In this document: piece after piece, positions 19,008 to 27,696 of the stretch
Layout of the letters: each line of letters opens with the position of its first letter
How positions within the stretch are numbered: position 1 is the first letter of the stretch
Origin: Sphingobium_A sp965228065
GTDB taxonomy: Bacteria > Pseudomonadota > Alphaproteobacteria > Sphingomonadales > Sphingomonadaceae
Direction: 5' to 3'
Assembly: GCA_965228065.1 (NCBI GenBank)
Contig: OZ245788.1
Coordinates: forward strand, 4,898,001-4,962,000
DNA length: 64,000 nucleotides
Program-made: the position numbers and the translations under genes
The notes under the pieces: model-generated
What the model saw: only the letters and a program-made list of their open reading frames with translations
What the model was told of the DNA's origin: nothing
Database searches by the model: none

Positions 19008-19649
19008 ATGGCAACGATCACACGATCCGCCCGCCCCCACCGGCCGCATGCTGCGTTTGGCGGCGTCCTGTTCTGGGTGAAATCGCGTGCGCTGATCGGG
19101 CGCCGCGCATTTCAGAACAGCCTTGCGCCAACGGGAGTGCACAGCTCTCAACGCCTGAGCCGCCTGCCGCCTGACGCGGCTCGCCTGGCTGAGGACAGAA
19201 GCGCGCTCTATGTAGCATCGGATCCACGCGAACAGGATCTGGAGCTCGGGAAAGTCCAGAATCTCCGGGTCGCTGCCGCGGCGATCGACGGCATTGTGCT
19301 GGAGCCCGGCCAGATCTTCAGCTTCTGGGCCATCATCGGGCGTCCGGCACGCGGCAAGGGTTATGTGGTCGGCCGCGAGCTCCGCCACGGCTGCCTCATC
19401 CCGGCGATCGCCGGTGGCATATGCCAACTCACCAACGCACTATCCCGCAGCGCGAGCCGTGCGGGTTGCGACATCATCGAACGGCATCGCCACAGCGCGG
19501 CAGTCGATGGGCTCGTCATCGATGACACGACCGACGCAACGGTCTTCTGGAACTATCTCGATTTCCGTTTCCGCGTACGCGACCGCATCAGGATCGAAAC
19601 CCGGCTGACTGCGACCGAACTGGTCGTGCGGATGGACGCATTGCCTTGA
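19008..19649 (+). CDS. VanW family protein
   Basis: 213-residue protein with the VanW domain pattern: QNLRVAAAAIDGIVLEPGQI, FSFWAIIGRPARGKGYVVGR and GGICQLTNALSRSASRAGC, with the conserved cysteine in the GGICQ motif. VanW was named from vancomycin-resistance clusters, but chromosomal copies have no assigned role and no van genes are nearby. GAGGGG precedes the ATG. The next gene begins by overlapping its stop, so the two are a unit; the partner is broken by a stop codon. Confidence 0.85.
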   Translation: MATITRSARPHRPHAAFGGVLFWVKSRALIGRRAFQNSLAPTGVHSSQRLSRLPPDAARLAEDRSALYVASDPREQDLELGKVQNLRVAAAAIDGIVLEPGQIFSFWAIIGRPARGKGYVVGRELRHGCLIPAIAGGICQLTNALSRSASRAGCDIIERHRHSAAVDGLVIDDTTDATVFWNYLDFRFRVRDRIRIETRLTATELVVRMDALP

Positions 19650-20704
19650 TCGGATCTGCCGCGCCGCGCAGCTGTGCAAGTTGCGACATTGCAGACTGCG
19701 CGATGAACCGTCGCCACGGCGTGACGGAACCGCCGACATCCCGCGCAAGCTACATCCTCGACGATGCCTGGCCCGAATATGCCAGCCTGCTGGCATCGGC
19801 GATCCGCCCCGACGATCAGATCCTTTCTCCCGGCCTGCTCGGAATGGCGCTGCCCAACCGCTATGACTGGCCCGGCATCGTCCGGCACCGCGCACCATTC
19901 GCCACAGTGCGACGGCATCTGGCAATGCGTCGCGTCGCCCGCGCATCCGGGGGCGTCCGCCAGCGCAGTTCCCTTCACCATGAACGCATGCTCGCGCGCG
20001 CGCTTGCCCGAGCGATCGACTATCGCGCGGGCCATCTCGTGATCGCGCAGAGCTGGCTGCCCTGACTCGACGAGGCGGGCGCATTGGGCGGACGTAGCTT
20101 CGACGTGCTGATGAGCCGCTATGCGATGGCGGATATCCATCGCATGCTCGACCTGGCGGCAAGGCAGGCCGGCGATAGCGCGACGATTGCCGATTACCGC
20201 GCGGATGCCGATCTGGTCGCGCAGGAGCAGGCGTTATTGGCCCGCGCGCGCCACATCATCACACCGCATTACGGCATCGCGTCACTTTATCCCACGCAGG
20301 CCATCCGCCTCGCATGGCACAGGCCTGCCCGTATCGCGCAGATCAAGGGTGAGCGGGTCGCGTTCCTTGGCCCGACCATCGCGCGTCAGCGGCCCGATCT
20401 TGTGCGTGGGCTGGCTACAGCGTTGGAACAGCCCCTGATCGTCTTTGGCGACATGCTGGAGGGCCGCGACGTCTGGAACGGCACATTGATCGAGCGACGT
20501 GCAATGGGGGCGGGCTGGCTCGATGGCATCGCCACGATTCTTCATCCCGCGACATTCACCCACCAGCCGCGGTTGCTGCTGCAGGCGAGCGCCAATGGGG
20601 TCTCGGTGCGCGCGACGTCCGCCTGTGGACTTTCACCCGCCGACTTCGTCCCGATTTCAGATGCTCCGCCGCCCATTCACGAACACAAACATAACGGGCA
20701 ATAA
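19646..20704 (+). pseudogene. VanW-associated gene interrupted by an in-frame TGA
   Basis: One continuous frame of 352 codons is split by TGA at 20,063-20,065. The flanking residues read AQSWLP-stop-LDEAGALGGRSFDVL with no frame change, so a single TGG-to-TGA transition (lost Trp) explains it. The first part overlaps the VanW stop from a TTG; ATG at 19,703 is another possible start. The second part has a GT-B-like feel (VAFLGPTIARQRPDLVRGL, PLIVFGDMLEGRDVW), so a glycosyltransferase-like or polysaccharide-related role is possible, but I do not recognise the family. A sequencing error is the main alternative to a real nonsense mutation. Confidence 0.72.
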
Positions 20705-20788
20705 ACTCCCTATTTACGAGAAGGGCCTAGAATCGCGTCTTGTTCGAAATGCTGCTTGCGTAACGGCAGTGAAAGGGCGGAATAAATC

Positions 20789-21460
20789 ATGGTGGCTCAA
20801 ACAGTTCTCAAAATGCGGAGCAGCGACGTAGCGGAAACGCTCGACTCGTTGTTGGTAAGCGACGGAACGGCAAGTCACCCCTACCCCGCCTCGTCGGATC
20901 TGCTGTTCGGGCGCAATGCCACCCGCAATCTGGCGGACGCTGCGCATTATCTGTGCATGCTGCACGGTCGCCATCCGGGCGTGATCGACTTCGCTGCGAT
21001 GCGCGAAGTGGAACCGTCTGCACGAAACTGGCTGGCCACCGCATCCGAGGGATTCGGGCTGGAACGATCCTTTCTGACGCGGGTCGCCGTCGCGGCGGGC
21101 CCACTGCCAAGCACGCCGGGGCACGCCGAATGCGAAGCCGCGGTGATCGGCCAGCGCCATGCGCTGGAAACGCTTGCCCAGTCGGAGCGCTCGGGTTGCG
21201 CGCTGGGTGCAGCAATCGCCTTGGTGATGGATTGGAAAGCGATCCGCCGTGTGCTCGACGTTGCCGCCGAGCGGCTCGGCGTCCAGCCCCAACCGGCACG
21301 GCTTCCCGATGAGCGGGAGACGCGCGCGGTTGCCGCTACGGCATCGGAGAATGGCAGCGTGGCGCGCGCGCTCGGTTTCGGCGCACAGCAGATCCTGGCG
21401 CAGCATCGGGGCCTGTGGACCGTACTCGACTCGCGCCAGCGTGCGCGCATTCAAGCCTGA
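20789..21460 (+). CDS. Uncharacterised sphingomonad protein (possibly DUF6975)
   Basis: 223-residue soluble, mostly helical protein without a signal peptide or transmembrane segment. Notable segments are NLADAAHYLCMLHGRHPGVI, RNWLATASEGFGLERSFLTR and a C-terminal GFGAQQILAQHRGLWTVLDS. I do not recognise catalytic motifs. The ending 'RGLWTVLDSR' and the size suggest a lineage-restricted family, possibly DUF6975, from memory only. It has AAAGGGCGGAATAAATC before the ATG and stands alone between the VanW pair and moxR. Confidence 0.6.
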   Translation: MVAQTVLKMRSSDVAETLDSLLVSDGTASHPYPASSDLLFGRNATRNLADAAHYLCMLHGRHPGVIDFAAMREVEPSARNWLATASEGFGLERSFLTRVAVAAGPLPSTPGHAECEAAVIGQRHALETLAQSERSGCALGAAIALVMDWKAIRRVLDVAAERLGVQPQPARLPDERETRAVAATASENGSVARALGFGAQQILAQHRGLWTVLDSRQRARIQA

Positions 21461-21540
21461 CGAAGCACGCGGCGACCCTTGCGCCGCCCCGGATCGCGCC
21501 CTAACGCCATTGACGTAAACGTGAAGTGGCGAGGGTGAAG

Positions 21541-22386
21541 ATGCGATTCAGCGGAACCAGCAACTATGTCGCAACCGACGATCTGAAGGTCGCGGTGAAC
21601 GCAGCGGTGACGCTGCGGCGCCCCTTGCTGGTGAAGGGTGAACCTGGCACCGGCAAGACCGTGCTCGCCCAGGAGATCGCCAAGGCCGCCAATGCGCCGC
21701 TGATCGAATGGAACATCAAATCGACCACCAAGGCGCAGCAGGGTCTTTACGAATATGATGCGGTGGCGCGGCTTCGCGACGGCCAGCTCGGCGACGCCCG
21801 CGTCCACGACATCGGCAATTATATCCGCCGCGGTAAATTGTGGGAGGCGTTCACCGCCCCCGAACTGCCCGTGCTGCTGATCGACGAGATCGACAAGGCG
21901 GACATCGAGTTCCCGAACGATCTGCTCCAGGAGCTCGATCGCATGGAATTCCATGTCTACGAGACGCGCGAGACCGTGAAGGCCGTCGAGCGCCCGATCG
22001 TTATCATCACCTCGAACAACGAGAAGGAACTGCCCGACGCTTTCCTGCGCCGCTGCTTCTTCCACTATATCAAATTCCCCGATCGCGAGACGATGCAGGC
22101 GATCATCGACGTCCACTTCCCCGGCATCCAGGAGCTGCTGGTCAGCAAGGCCATGGATATCTTCTACGACGTCCGCGACGTGCCGGGCCTCAAGAAGAAG
22201 CCGTCAACCTCGGAACTGCTCGATTGGCTCAAGCTGCTCCTGGCGGAGGACATGCCGCTGGACGTGCTGCAGTCGCGCGACCCCACCAAGGCGATCCCGC
22301 CGCTCCACGGCGCACTGCTCAAGAACGAGCAGGATGTGATGCTGTTCGAGCGGCTGGCCTTCATGGCGAAGCGCCAACAGCGCTGA
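21541..22386 (+). CDS. MoxR family AAA+ ATPase
   Basis: 281-residue AAA+ chaperone-type ATPase. Walker A is KGEPGTGKTVLAQEIA, Walker B is LPVLLIDEIDKADIEFPNDL, and sensor/arginine-finger elements are visible in PIVIITSNNEKELPDAFLRR. The ATG at 21,541 is preferred because GAGGG lies 7 bp upstream; the frame is open from a GTG at 21,526. MoxR proteins usually work with a VWA-domain protein in metal-cofactor assembly or complex maturation. The expected partner is at 24,020, separated from it by an inverted chemoreceptor gene and a REP element. Confidence 0.92.
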   Translation: MRFSGTSNYVATDDLKVAVNAAVTLRRPLLVKGEPGTGKTVLAQEIAKAANAPLIEWNIKSTTKAQQGLYEYDAVARLRDGQLGDARVHDIGNYIRRGKLWEAFTAPELPVLLIDEIDKADIEFPNDLLQELDRMEFHVYETRETVKAVERPIVIITSNNEKELPDAFLRRCFFHYIKFPDRETMQAIIDVHFPGIQELLVSKAMDIFYDVRDVPGLKKKPSTSELLDWLKLLLAEDMPLDVLQSRDPTKAIPPLHGALLKNEQDVMLFERLAFMAKRQQR

Positions 22387-22397
22387 CCGCTCTTCCC

Positions 22398-22481
22398 GTC
22401 ATTCCGGCGAAAGCCGGAATCTCCCTGTCTTTTCACCAACGTCCAAGGAAGAAGTGAGATTCCCGCTTTCGCGGGAATGAC
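22398..22481. repeat. Composite REP-like element, copy A
   Basis: Two inverted 26-bp units, one starting GTCATTCCGGCGAAAGCCGG (22,398) and the other ending GCGGGAATGAC (22,481). Each contains its own hairpin (for example CCGGC-GAAA-GCCGG), and they are separated by about 32 bp. The same composite recurs at 27,569-27,650. It lies between the convergent ends of moxR and the chemoreceptor gene. Confidence 0.82.
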
Positions 22482-22499
22482 GACGAAGGATGCAACGTC

Positions 22500-23912
22500 T
22501 CAGTCGACGATATAGGCCAGTTCCAGATCGCCCCAGCGCCGCCCGCCGAAGCTTAGCGGCACATAGACGTTGCGAACGACGTGGAATTCCTGGCCCTCCC
22601 GTTCGCGGCGATAGACCGCCATGTGGAACGGCTTGGTGCTGGCTTTCGCCTTGCGGTCGATTTCATCGAACAGGATGATGCGGTTGCGGCAATAGGCCAT
22701 GTCATGCTCGGGGTCGCCAATGGGCGCCCGGCTGAACGCCGTGACATGCGTGGGCAGATAACCGTTGATGTCGGTACAAGCGGCAGCGACGATCCGGGGA
22801 TCGATCAGACCGACCCGGTCGAGTTCGGGCCGCCAGACACGATCGGCAAAGTCGTTGAGCCGCGTCGTGAACTGCTGAGGATCGGTACCCGGCACCGGCA
22901 AATAATCGCGGTCGAACAGTGCATCCATGTCGAGCCGGCCGGCATCGAGTGCCGCCTGGGTGATCGTGACGATCCGGTCACGCTCCGCAATCGCAAGATC
23001 GACGAAATAGCGATCCTCACTGGCAAAGCCGCCATGGATCAGATCGTTGAACATCGTGTTGGAGAGCTGCTCCATCGAACCGACCCTGGCGCTGGTCTCC
23101 CCCAGCGCAACCGCGTTCGCGCGGGCATCGCCCGCAAACAGCGAAAGCCCGTCGCGCACGCGCGCCACACTGTCGTGGATCATCCCGCTGGAACGGGCGA
23201 TCCCGTCGGTCTGGGAATCGACCTGGCCGACTATCTCGGCGACATCGCGGACGGTTTCGTCGATGGTCGCGAAGCCGCGCTGGGCAACCACGCTCTTCAT
23301 CACGCCGTCGTTGATCTCGGAAATCACCGTGCCCGCTTCATTGGTCAGCGATGCGATGGTGCGCGAGATCTGCTCGGTGGCGCCGCGCGTCTCCTGCGCC
23401 AGCTTCTTCACCTCGCTTGCGACCACGGCGAAGGTGCGGCCGGCATCGCCGGCGCGCTCGGCCTCGATCGTCGCGTTGAGTGCCAGCATGTTGGTCTTGC
23501 GCGCGATCGTGTCGATGACGGTGCTCACCCGACGCACCTGCTCCATGGCTGCCGCGAAACTCGTCATTCGTGCACCGAGCTGCGACACGAGATCGGTCAG
23601 TTCGTTGAACCGCCCACGCGATCCGCTGATCATCGCGGCACCCTTGGCCAGTTTATCGCGTGCCTGTTCGGACAGGAGGCGCGCTTCGTCGGTCGAATCG
23701 GCAACGCGGCGCTGATCGGCTTCAAGCGCGGCGGTCACCTCTTCCAGCACCGAAAGCATGTCCAACTGACGCGCAATCCGTTCGGATATTCCCGCGACAT
23801 AGCCTGCCGCATCGCTGCACCCCACGGCAACGCGACCGCAATTCCGCGCCACCGCATCGACCGCGCCAGTGTCCGCTTCGTTTTCCGTCGGAATTGCGAG
23901 ATTGCTCGCCAT
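22500..23912 (-). CDS. Soluble methyl-accepting chemotaxis protein
   Basis: 470 residues with no transmembrane segment, so it is a cytoplasmic chemoreceptor. The signalling hairpin tip is recognisable at about residues 140-185 (IDTIARKTNMLALNATIEAE, RAGDAGRTFAVVASEVKKLA), with coiled-coil methylation helices on both sides. The C-terminal 200 residues form a sensory domain (TTRLNDFADRVWRPELDRVG, DPEHDMAYCRNRIILFDEID), an arrangement seen in cytoplasmic receptors with C-terminal PAS/globin-like modules. No che genes are nearby. It is inverted between moxR and its VWA partner. Confidence 0.88.
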   Translation of the reverse strand: MASNLAIPTENEADTGAVDAVARNCGRVAVGCSDAAGYVAGISERIARQLDMLSVLEEVTAALEADQRRVADSTDEARLLSEQARDKLAKGAAMISGSRGRFNELTDLVSQLGARMTSFAAAMEQVRRVSTVIDTIARKTNMLALNATIEAERAGDAGRTFAVVASEVKKLAQETRGATEQISRTIASLTNEAGTVISEINDGVMKSVVAQRGFATIDETVRDVAEIVGQVDSQTDGIARSSGMIHDSVARVRDGLSLFAGDARANAVALGETSARVGSMEQLSNTMFNDLIHGGFASEDRYFVDLAIAERDRIVTITQAALDAGRLDMDALFDRDYLPVPGTDPQQFTTRLNDFADRVWRPELDRVGLIDPRIVAAACTDINGYLPTHVTAFSRAPIGDPEHDMAYCRNRIILFDEIDRKAKASTKPFHMAVYRREREGQEFHVVRNVYVPLSFGGRRWGDLELAYIVD

Positions 23913-24019
23913 GCTGCCCCCTTATTGTCCGGCCGCATTCTAGCCACCATTGATTGAAGCCCCCTTAACCACCCGTCTTTCACGCTTGGACAGGCGATCC
24001 CGGAACGGTAAGGAAAGCC

Positions 24020-25198
24020 ATGTTCTTCAACTTTCTCGACGAGCTTCGCGCAGCAGGCATTCCGGCTTCGATGAAGGAGCATCTGGTGCTGCTGGAAGCG
24101 CTCGATCGCGACGTGATCGAACGGCGCCCGGAGGAATTCTACTGGTTGTCGCGCGCGACCTTCGTGAAGGACGAGGGACTTCTCGACCGGTTCGACCAGG
24201 TATTCGCCAAGGTCTTCAAGGGTGTGGAGGGCAGCTTCAATACCGGGGCCACCGATATCCCCGAGGATTGGCTGAAAGCGGTCGCGGAGAAATTCCTGAC
24301 CGCCGAGGAAATGGAGCAGATCAAGTCGCTCGGATCCTGGGACGAGATCATGGAGACCCTGAAGAAGCGTCTGGAGGAACAACAGGGGCGCCATCAGGGC
24401 GGCAGCAAATGGGTCGGCACCGGCGGGACCAGCCCCTATGGCAATTCGGGCTATAACCCCGAAGGCGTGCGGATCGGCGGCGAGAGCAAGCATGGCCGCG
24501 CGCTGAAAGTGTGGGACAAGCGCGAGTTCAAGAATCTCGATTCCACCAAGGAACTCGGCACGCGCAACATCAAGGTCGCACTGCGTCGCCTTCGCCGTTT
24601 CGCGCGCGAAGGCGCTGCCGACGAGCTGGACATCGACGCAACGATCGACGGCACCGCGCGCCAGGGCTGGCTGGACATCCATATGCGCGCCGAACGGCAC
24701 AATGCGGTCAAATTGCTACTGTTCCTCGATGTCGGCGGCTCGATGGATCCGCACATCAAGCTGTGCGAGGAGCTGTTCTCGGCAGCGACCAGCGAGTTCA
24801 AGAATCTGGAATTCTTCTATTTCCACAACTGCCCGTACGAAGGCGTGTGGAAGGACAATCGCCGCCGTTTCACCGAGCGGACGCCGACCTGGGACGTGCT
24901 CCATAAATATGGCCACGACTACAAGCTCGTCTTTGTCGGCGATGCATCGATGAGCCCTTATGAGATCAGTCATCCCGGCGGTTCGGTGGAGCATTTCAAC
25001 GAGGAATCTGGCGCTGTCTGGCTGAGCCGCATGGCGCATGTCTATCCTGCTGCGGTATGGCTCAACCCCGTGCCCGAGGCGCATTGGGGCTATTCGCAGT
25101 CAGCACAGCTGATCCGCGAACTGATGAACGACCGCATGTATCCGCTGACGCTGAACGGCCTGGACGACGCGATGCGGGAACTGACGCGCAAGCACTGA
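24020..25198 (+). CDS. CoxE-like VWA domain protein
   Basis: 392-residue protein of the YeaD/CoxE-like class that pairs with MoxR ATPases. The N-terminus (FFNFLDELRAAGIPASMKEH) is the family start. The C-terminal half is a VWA fold with a modified MIDAS motif, LLLFLDVGGSMDPH (D-x-G-x-S), followed by FYFHNCPYEGVWKDN and LVFVGDASMSPYEI. The MIDAS is largely intact, so divalent metal binding is plausible. A perfect 16-bp palindrome follows one base after its stop codon. Confidence 0.9.
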   Translation: MFFNFLDELRAAGIPASMKEHLVLLEALDRDVIERRPEEFYWLSRATFVKDEGLLDRFDQVFAKVFKGVEGSFNTGATDIPEDWLKAVAEKFLTAEEMEQIKSLGSWDEIMETLKKRLEEQQGRHQGGSKWVGTGGTSPYGNSGYNPEGVRIGGESKHGRALKVWDKREFKNLDSTKELGTRNIKVALRRLRRFAREGAADELDIDATIDGTARQGWLDIHMRAERHNAVKLLLFLDVGGSMDPHIKLCEELFSAATSEFKNLEFFYFHNCPYEGVWKDNRRRFTERTPTWDVLHKYGHDYKLVFVGDASMSPYEISHPGGSVEHFNEESGAVWLSRMAHVYPAAVWLNPVPEAHWGYSQSAQLIRELMNDRMYPLTLNGLDDAMRELTRKH

Positions 25199-25199
25199 A

Positions 25200-25236
25200 A
25201 CCATGGTTCAATGAGCCTGACTCATTGAACCATGGT
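25200..25236. terminator. Perfect 16-bp palindrome after the CoxE-like gene
   Basis: ACCATGGTTCAATGAG (25,200-25,215) and its exact complement (25,221-25,236) surround a 5-nt loop CCTGA. It begins 2 nt after the stop codon and can form a very stable hairpin. No T-run follows, so it may act as a processing/stability element or a protein-binding palindrome instead of a true intrinsic terminator. Confidence 0.55.
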
Positions 25237-25416
25237 AAAGCCTGCGCGGCATCTGAGCGTTTCAAGGTGCGGGTGCGTCAGCATCCCTGCACCTTCGTAA
25301 GAGACACAGACACGTCTGCGACATATTGCGACACAAAACCGCAAAACCCGCCACAGTCTCGCGACACGCCGGTCCTAGACAGGTCTCGTTCCAGTCAAGG
25401 AACGGGAGTTCGTAAC

Positions 25417-25749
25417 ATGCAGCGTAAAAACCTCATCCTCGCGAGCCTTGCCGCCGCGATCGCATTCACCACGCCGATGGCCGCCAATGCGGCGCCGTGG
25501 CAGAATATCAATCAGCGCCAGCAGCAGCTCGACCGGCGCATCGACCAGGGTGTCCGTAGCGGCGCGCTGAACCGGAACGAAGCGACGCGCCTGCGCACCG
25601 AGTTCCGTACCCTCAATCGCCTGGAGCAGCAGTATCGCCGGTCGGGTGGCGTGTTCACCGCACGCGAACGCGCAGATCTCGATCGTCGCTTCGATGCACT
25701 GAGTGCACGGATCAAGACCCAGAAGCACGATCGCCAGCATCGCCGCTGA
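25417..25749 (+). CDS. Small exported protein of unknown function
   Basis: 110 residues. A clear Sec signal peptide is present (MQRKNLILASLAAAIAFTTP, cleavage expected after ANA-A near residue 25). The mature part is basic, Gln/Arg-rich and helical (QQQLDRRIDQGVRSGALNRN, RTLNRLEQQYRRSGG, ARERADLDRRFDALSARI). The NRNEATRLRTEF segment resembles EF-hand-like or periplasmic chaperone-like small proteins of Sphingomonas, but no activity is assigned. The ATG at 25,417 is chosen because it starts the signal peptide. Confidence 0.75.
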   Translation: MQRKNLILASLAAAIAFTTPMAANAAPWQNINQRQQQLDRRIDQGVRSGALNRNEATRLRTEFRTLNRLEQQYRRSGGVFTARERADLDRRFDALSARIKTQKHDRQHRR

Positions 25750-25803
25750 GCGAACGGCCTCCTCCCCGGCCCCGGCGTCCGCAAAGGCGCCGGTGTTGGC
25801 GGA

Positions 25804-27003
25804 TCAATAGATCAGATAGGGCCGGCGCTCGTCCAACCAGGCCAGTTCGTCGGGCACGGTCAGCGCATCCAGGTCACCCGCTTCGGCGCCGGCGCCGTCG
25901 ACCCATTCGCGCAGCGCAGGGCCGCCATTGATCACATCGATGGCCAGCTTGCCGATCTCATATTCATAAGGGAAATCGCGCCACAGATCATAATCGGGCT
26001 GCAGCTGGCGGATCGCCTTGAATGCGAGCGCCTGCACGCGCCAGGGCTTGAAGGCCTGGTGATCATATCCGGGGCCTTCGGCATGGATATGCACCCCGCT
26101 GCACATCTGCCCGACATGTTTGTGAAAAGTCGGCTCGAAGGTGCAGTCGCGCAGGATGCATCCGTGCAACCATTGCGGCGCAAGCTGTCGCATCTTCGCA
26201 ATCACGCTGCGAGCATCGATATCGGGCGCACCGAAGATCTCGAGCGGCCGCGTGGTTCCCCGCCCTTCCGACAGCGTCGTGCCTTCCAGCATCACCGTGC
26301 CGGCATAAGCGCGCGCCATCCACAGGTTCGGGGCATTGGGGCTCGGATTGATCCAGATCCGCTCGACCAGCGGCCAGCCATAACCCGGTGCAGCGTCGGG
26401 CTCATACCCCTCCATCTCGATCACGCGATAGGCGACGTCGAGCTTGAAATGATCGATGAACCACAGACCCAGTTCACCCAGCGTCAGCCCATGACGCATC
26501 GGGATTGGGCCGGCGCCGACAAAGCTTTCCCAGCCCGGACGCAAGGTAAGCCCTTCCACCGGGCGACCGGCGGGGTTGGGGCGATCCAGCACCCACACGT
26601 CCTTGCCATGCGCAGCGGCGGCTTCGATCACATAGAGCAGCGTCGTGATGAAGGTGTAGATTCGGCAGCCGACATCCTGAAGATCGACCAGCAGCACATC
26701 GAACGTGCCCATCGCCTGCCCCGTCGGACGGCGCACTTCGCCGTAGAGGCTGAACACGGGCACGCCGTGCACCGGATCGGTGAAGTCCGGCGACTCGACC
26801 ATATTGTCCTGCTTGTCGCCGCGCAGGCCGTGCTGTGGGCCGAAAGCCGCAGTCACGTTGAGCCCGGCCGCGACCAGCGCATCCAGGGAATGGGTGAGGT
26901 CCGCGGTGACGGAGGCGGGATGCGCGAGTAGCGCGACCCGCTTGCCTTCCAGCGGCTTGCGGAGCGCCGGGTCGGCGAGGAGGCGATCGATACCGAATTT
27001 CAT
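25804..27003 (-). CDS. DUF1343 protein (NamZ-like exo-beta-N-acetylmuramidase)
   Basis: 399 residues of the DUF1343 family, of which Bacillus NamZ is an exo-N-acetylmuramidase acting in peptidoglycan recycling. Visible signatures include FGPQHGLRGDKQDNM, VLLVDLQDVGCRIYTFI, VLDRPNPAGRPVEGLTLRP, the TLSEGRGTTRPLEIFGAP loop and CSGVHIHAEGP. The ATG at 27,003 (MKFGIDRLL) is chosen over the open frame from 27,075. There is no evident signal peptide, so the cellular location is unclear. It lies 4 bp downstream of the DOMON-like gene. Confidence 0.88.
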   Translation of the reverse strand: MKFGIDRLLADPALRKPLEGKRVALLAHPASVTADLTHSLDALVAAGLNVTAAFGPQHGLRGDKQDNMVESPDFTDPVHGVPVFSLYGEVRRPTGQAMGTFDVLLVDLQDVGCRIYTFITTLLYVIEAAAAHGKDVWVLDRPNPAGRPVEGLTLRPGWESFVGAGPIPMRHGLTLGELGLWFIDHFKLDVAYRVIEMEGYEPDAAPGYGWPLVERIWINPSPNAPNLWMARAYAGTVMLEGTTLSEGRGTTRPLEIFGAPDIDARSVIAKMRQLAPQWLHGCILRDCTFEPTFHKHVGQMCSGVHIHAEGPGYDHQAFKPWRVQALAFKAIRQLQPDYDLWRDFPYEYEIGKLAIDVINGGPALREWVDGAGAEAGDLDALTVPDELAWLDERRPYLIY

Positions 27004-27007
27004 GGGA

Positions 27008-27556
27008 TCAGTCTGCTGCCGGGAGTTGAAGGACGAAGCAAGTCCGTTGATGGAAATCGGGCTTTCCCGGCGCATGCGCGAGCGCCCAATAGGATTTGCG
27101 GCCGTCCAGTTCCTCGATCACTGCGGACAAGCCGATCATCCAGGTGCGATCTAGGTCGAGCTCTGCCGGCAGGTTGCAATCGACAGCCACGACAATCTCC
27201 AAAGCGTTGGATTTGAGATCAACGTCGAAATGTGGCGCCGGTAGAGTCAGCGGCAGCATATCCGCTCGATAGGACGCAAATCGATAGGCCGCCCAAGCTG
27301 TCGATGGCGCAAAATTGAATTCAGCATACGACAGATCGCCATCTGCTTGGACAAAAGCCTCGAAACATGTGGTTTTCCATAGCTCGTCGGCGCGTGACGA
27401 ATACCGCACAGGCGGCGGAATAACGACCGCATCAATATCGCCGCTCGCGATATAGCGGACAACCAACTGGCCGTCATTCGTTCTGGCGACGGCCGCGCTT
27501 ATGCTTGTAATCGCGGTGCATGGCGTATCTGGATGGGGTGCGAGAGTAGCGAGCAT
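27008..27556 (-). CDS. DOMON-like domain protein
   Basis: 182-residue soluble protein. The pattern DELWKTTCFEAFVQADGDLS, YAEFNFAPSTAWAAYRFASY and the C-terminal KSYWALAHAPGKPDFHQRTC match the cytochrome-DOMON-like family of alphaproteobacteria. The ATG at 27,556 is chosen because the open frame beyond it is made of REP sequence (SSFRWNDV). It is paired with the NamZ-like gene 4 bp downstream. The role is unknown; the conserved aromatic/His pattern could bind heme or sugar by analogy to DOMON domains. Confidence 0.75.
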   Translation of the reverse strand: MLATLAPHPDTPCTAITSISAAVARTNDGQLVVRYIASGDIDAVVIPPPVRYSSRADELWKTTCFEAFVQADGDLSYAEFNFAPSTAWAAYRFASYRADMLPLTLPAPHFDVDLKSNALEIVVAVDCNLPAELDLDRTWMIGLSAVIEELDGRKSYWALAHAPGKPDFHQRTCFVLQLPAAD

Positions 27557-27568
27557 GCCCCCCACTAC

Positions 27569-27650
27569 GTCATTCCAGCGAAAGCTGGAATCTCCCTTCT
27601 TTTTGTTGCGATGTCCAGAAAAGTGAGATCCCAGCTTTCGCTGGGATGAC
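27569..27650. repeat. Composite REP-like element, copy B
   Basis: Inverted units starting GTCATTCCAGCGAAAGCTGG (27,569) and ending GCTGGGATGAC (27,650), 82 bp overall. It has the same architecture and orientation logic as copy A at 22,398. Compensatory changes in the stem (CCAGC/GCTGG versus CCGGC/GCCGG) keep the hairpin paired. Confidence 0.82.
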
Positions 27651-27696
27651 ATGACAGTAGATGACATGCATGCACACATGCTAGGCGCACCGCGCC

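Noticed and set aside
16923..19427. 834-codon open frame on the minus strand
   Set aside because: Antisense to rpoD and the VanW gene; composition is typical of a shadow frame, with no recognisable domain.
20063..20065. Selenocysteine reading of the in-frame TGA
   Set aside because: The context fits a lost Trp codon, the protein is not a known selenoprotein type, and no SECIS-like hairpin is evident right after the TGA.
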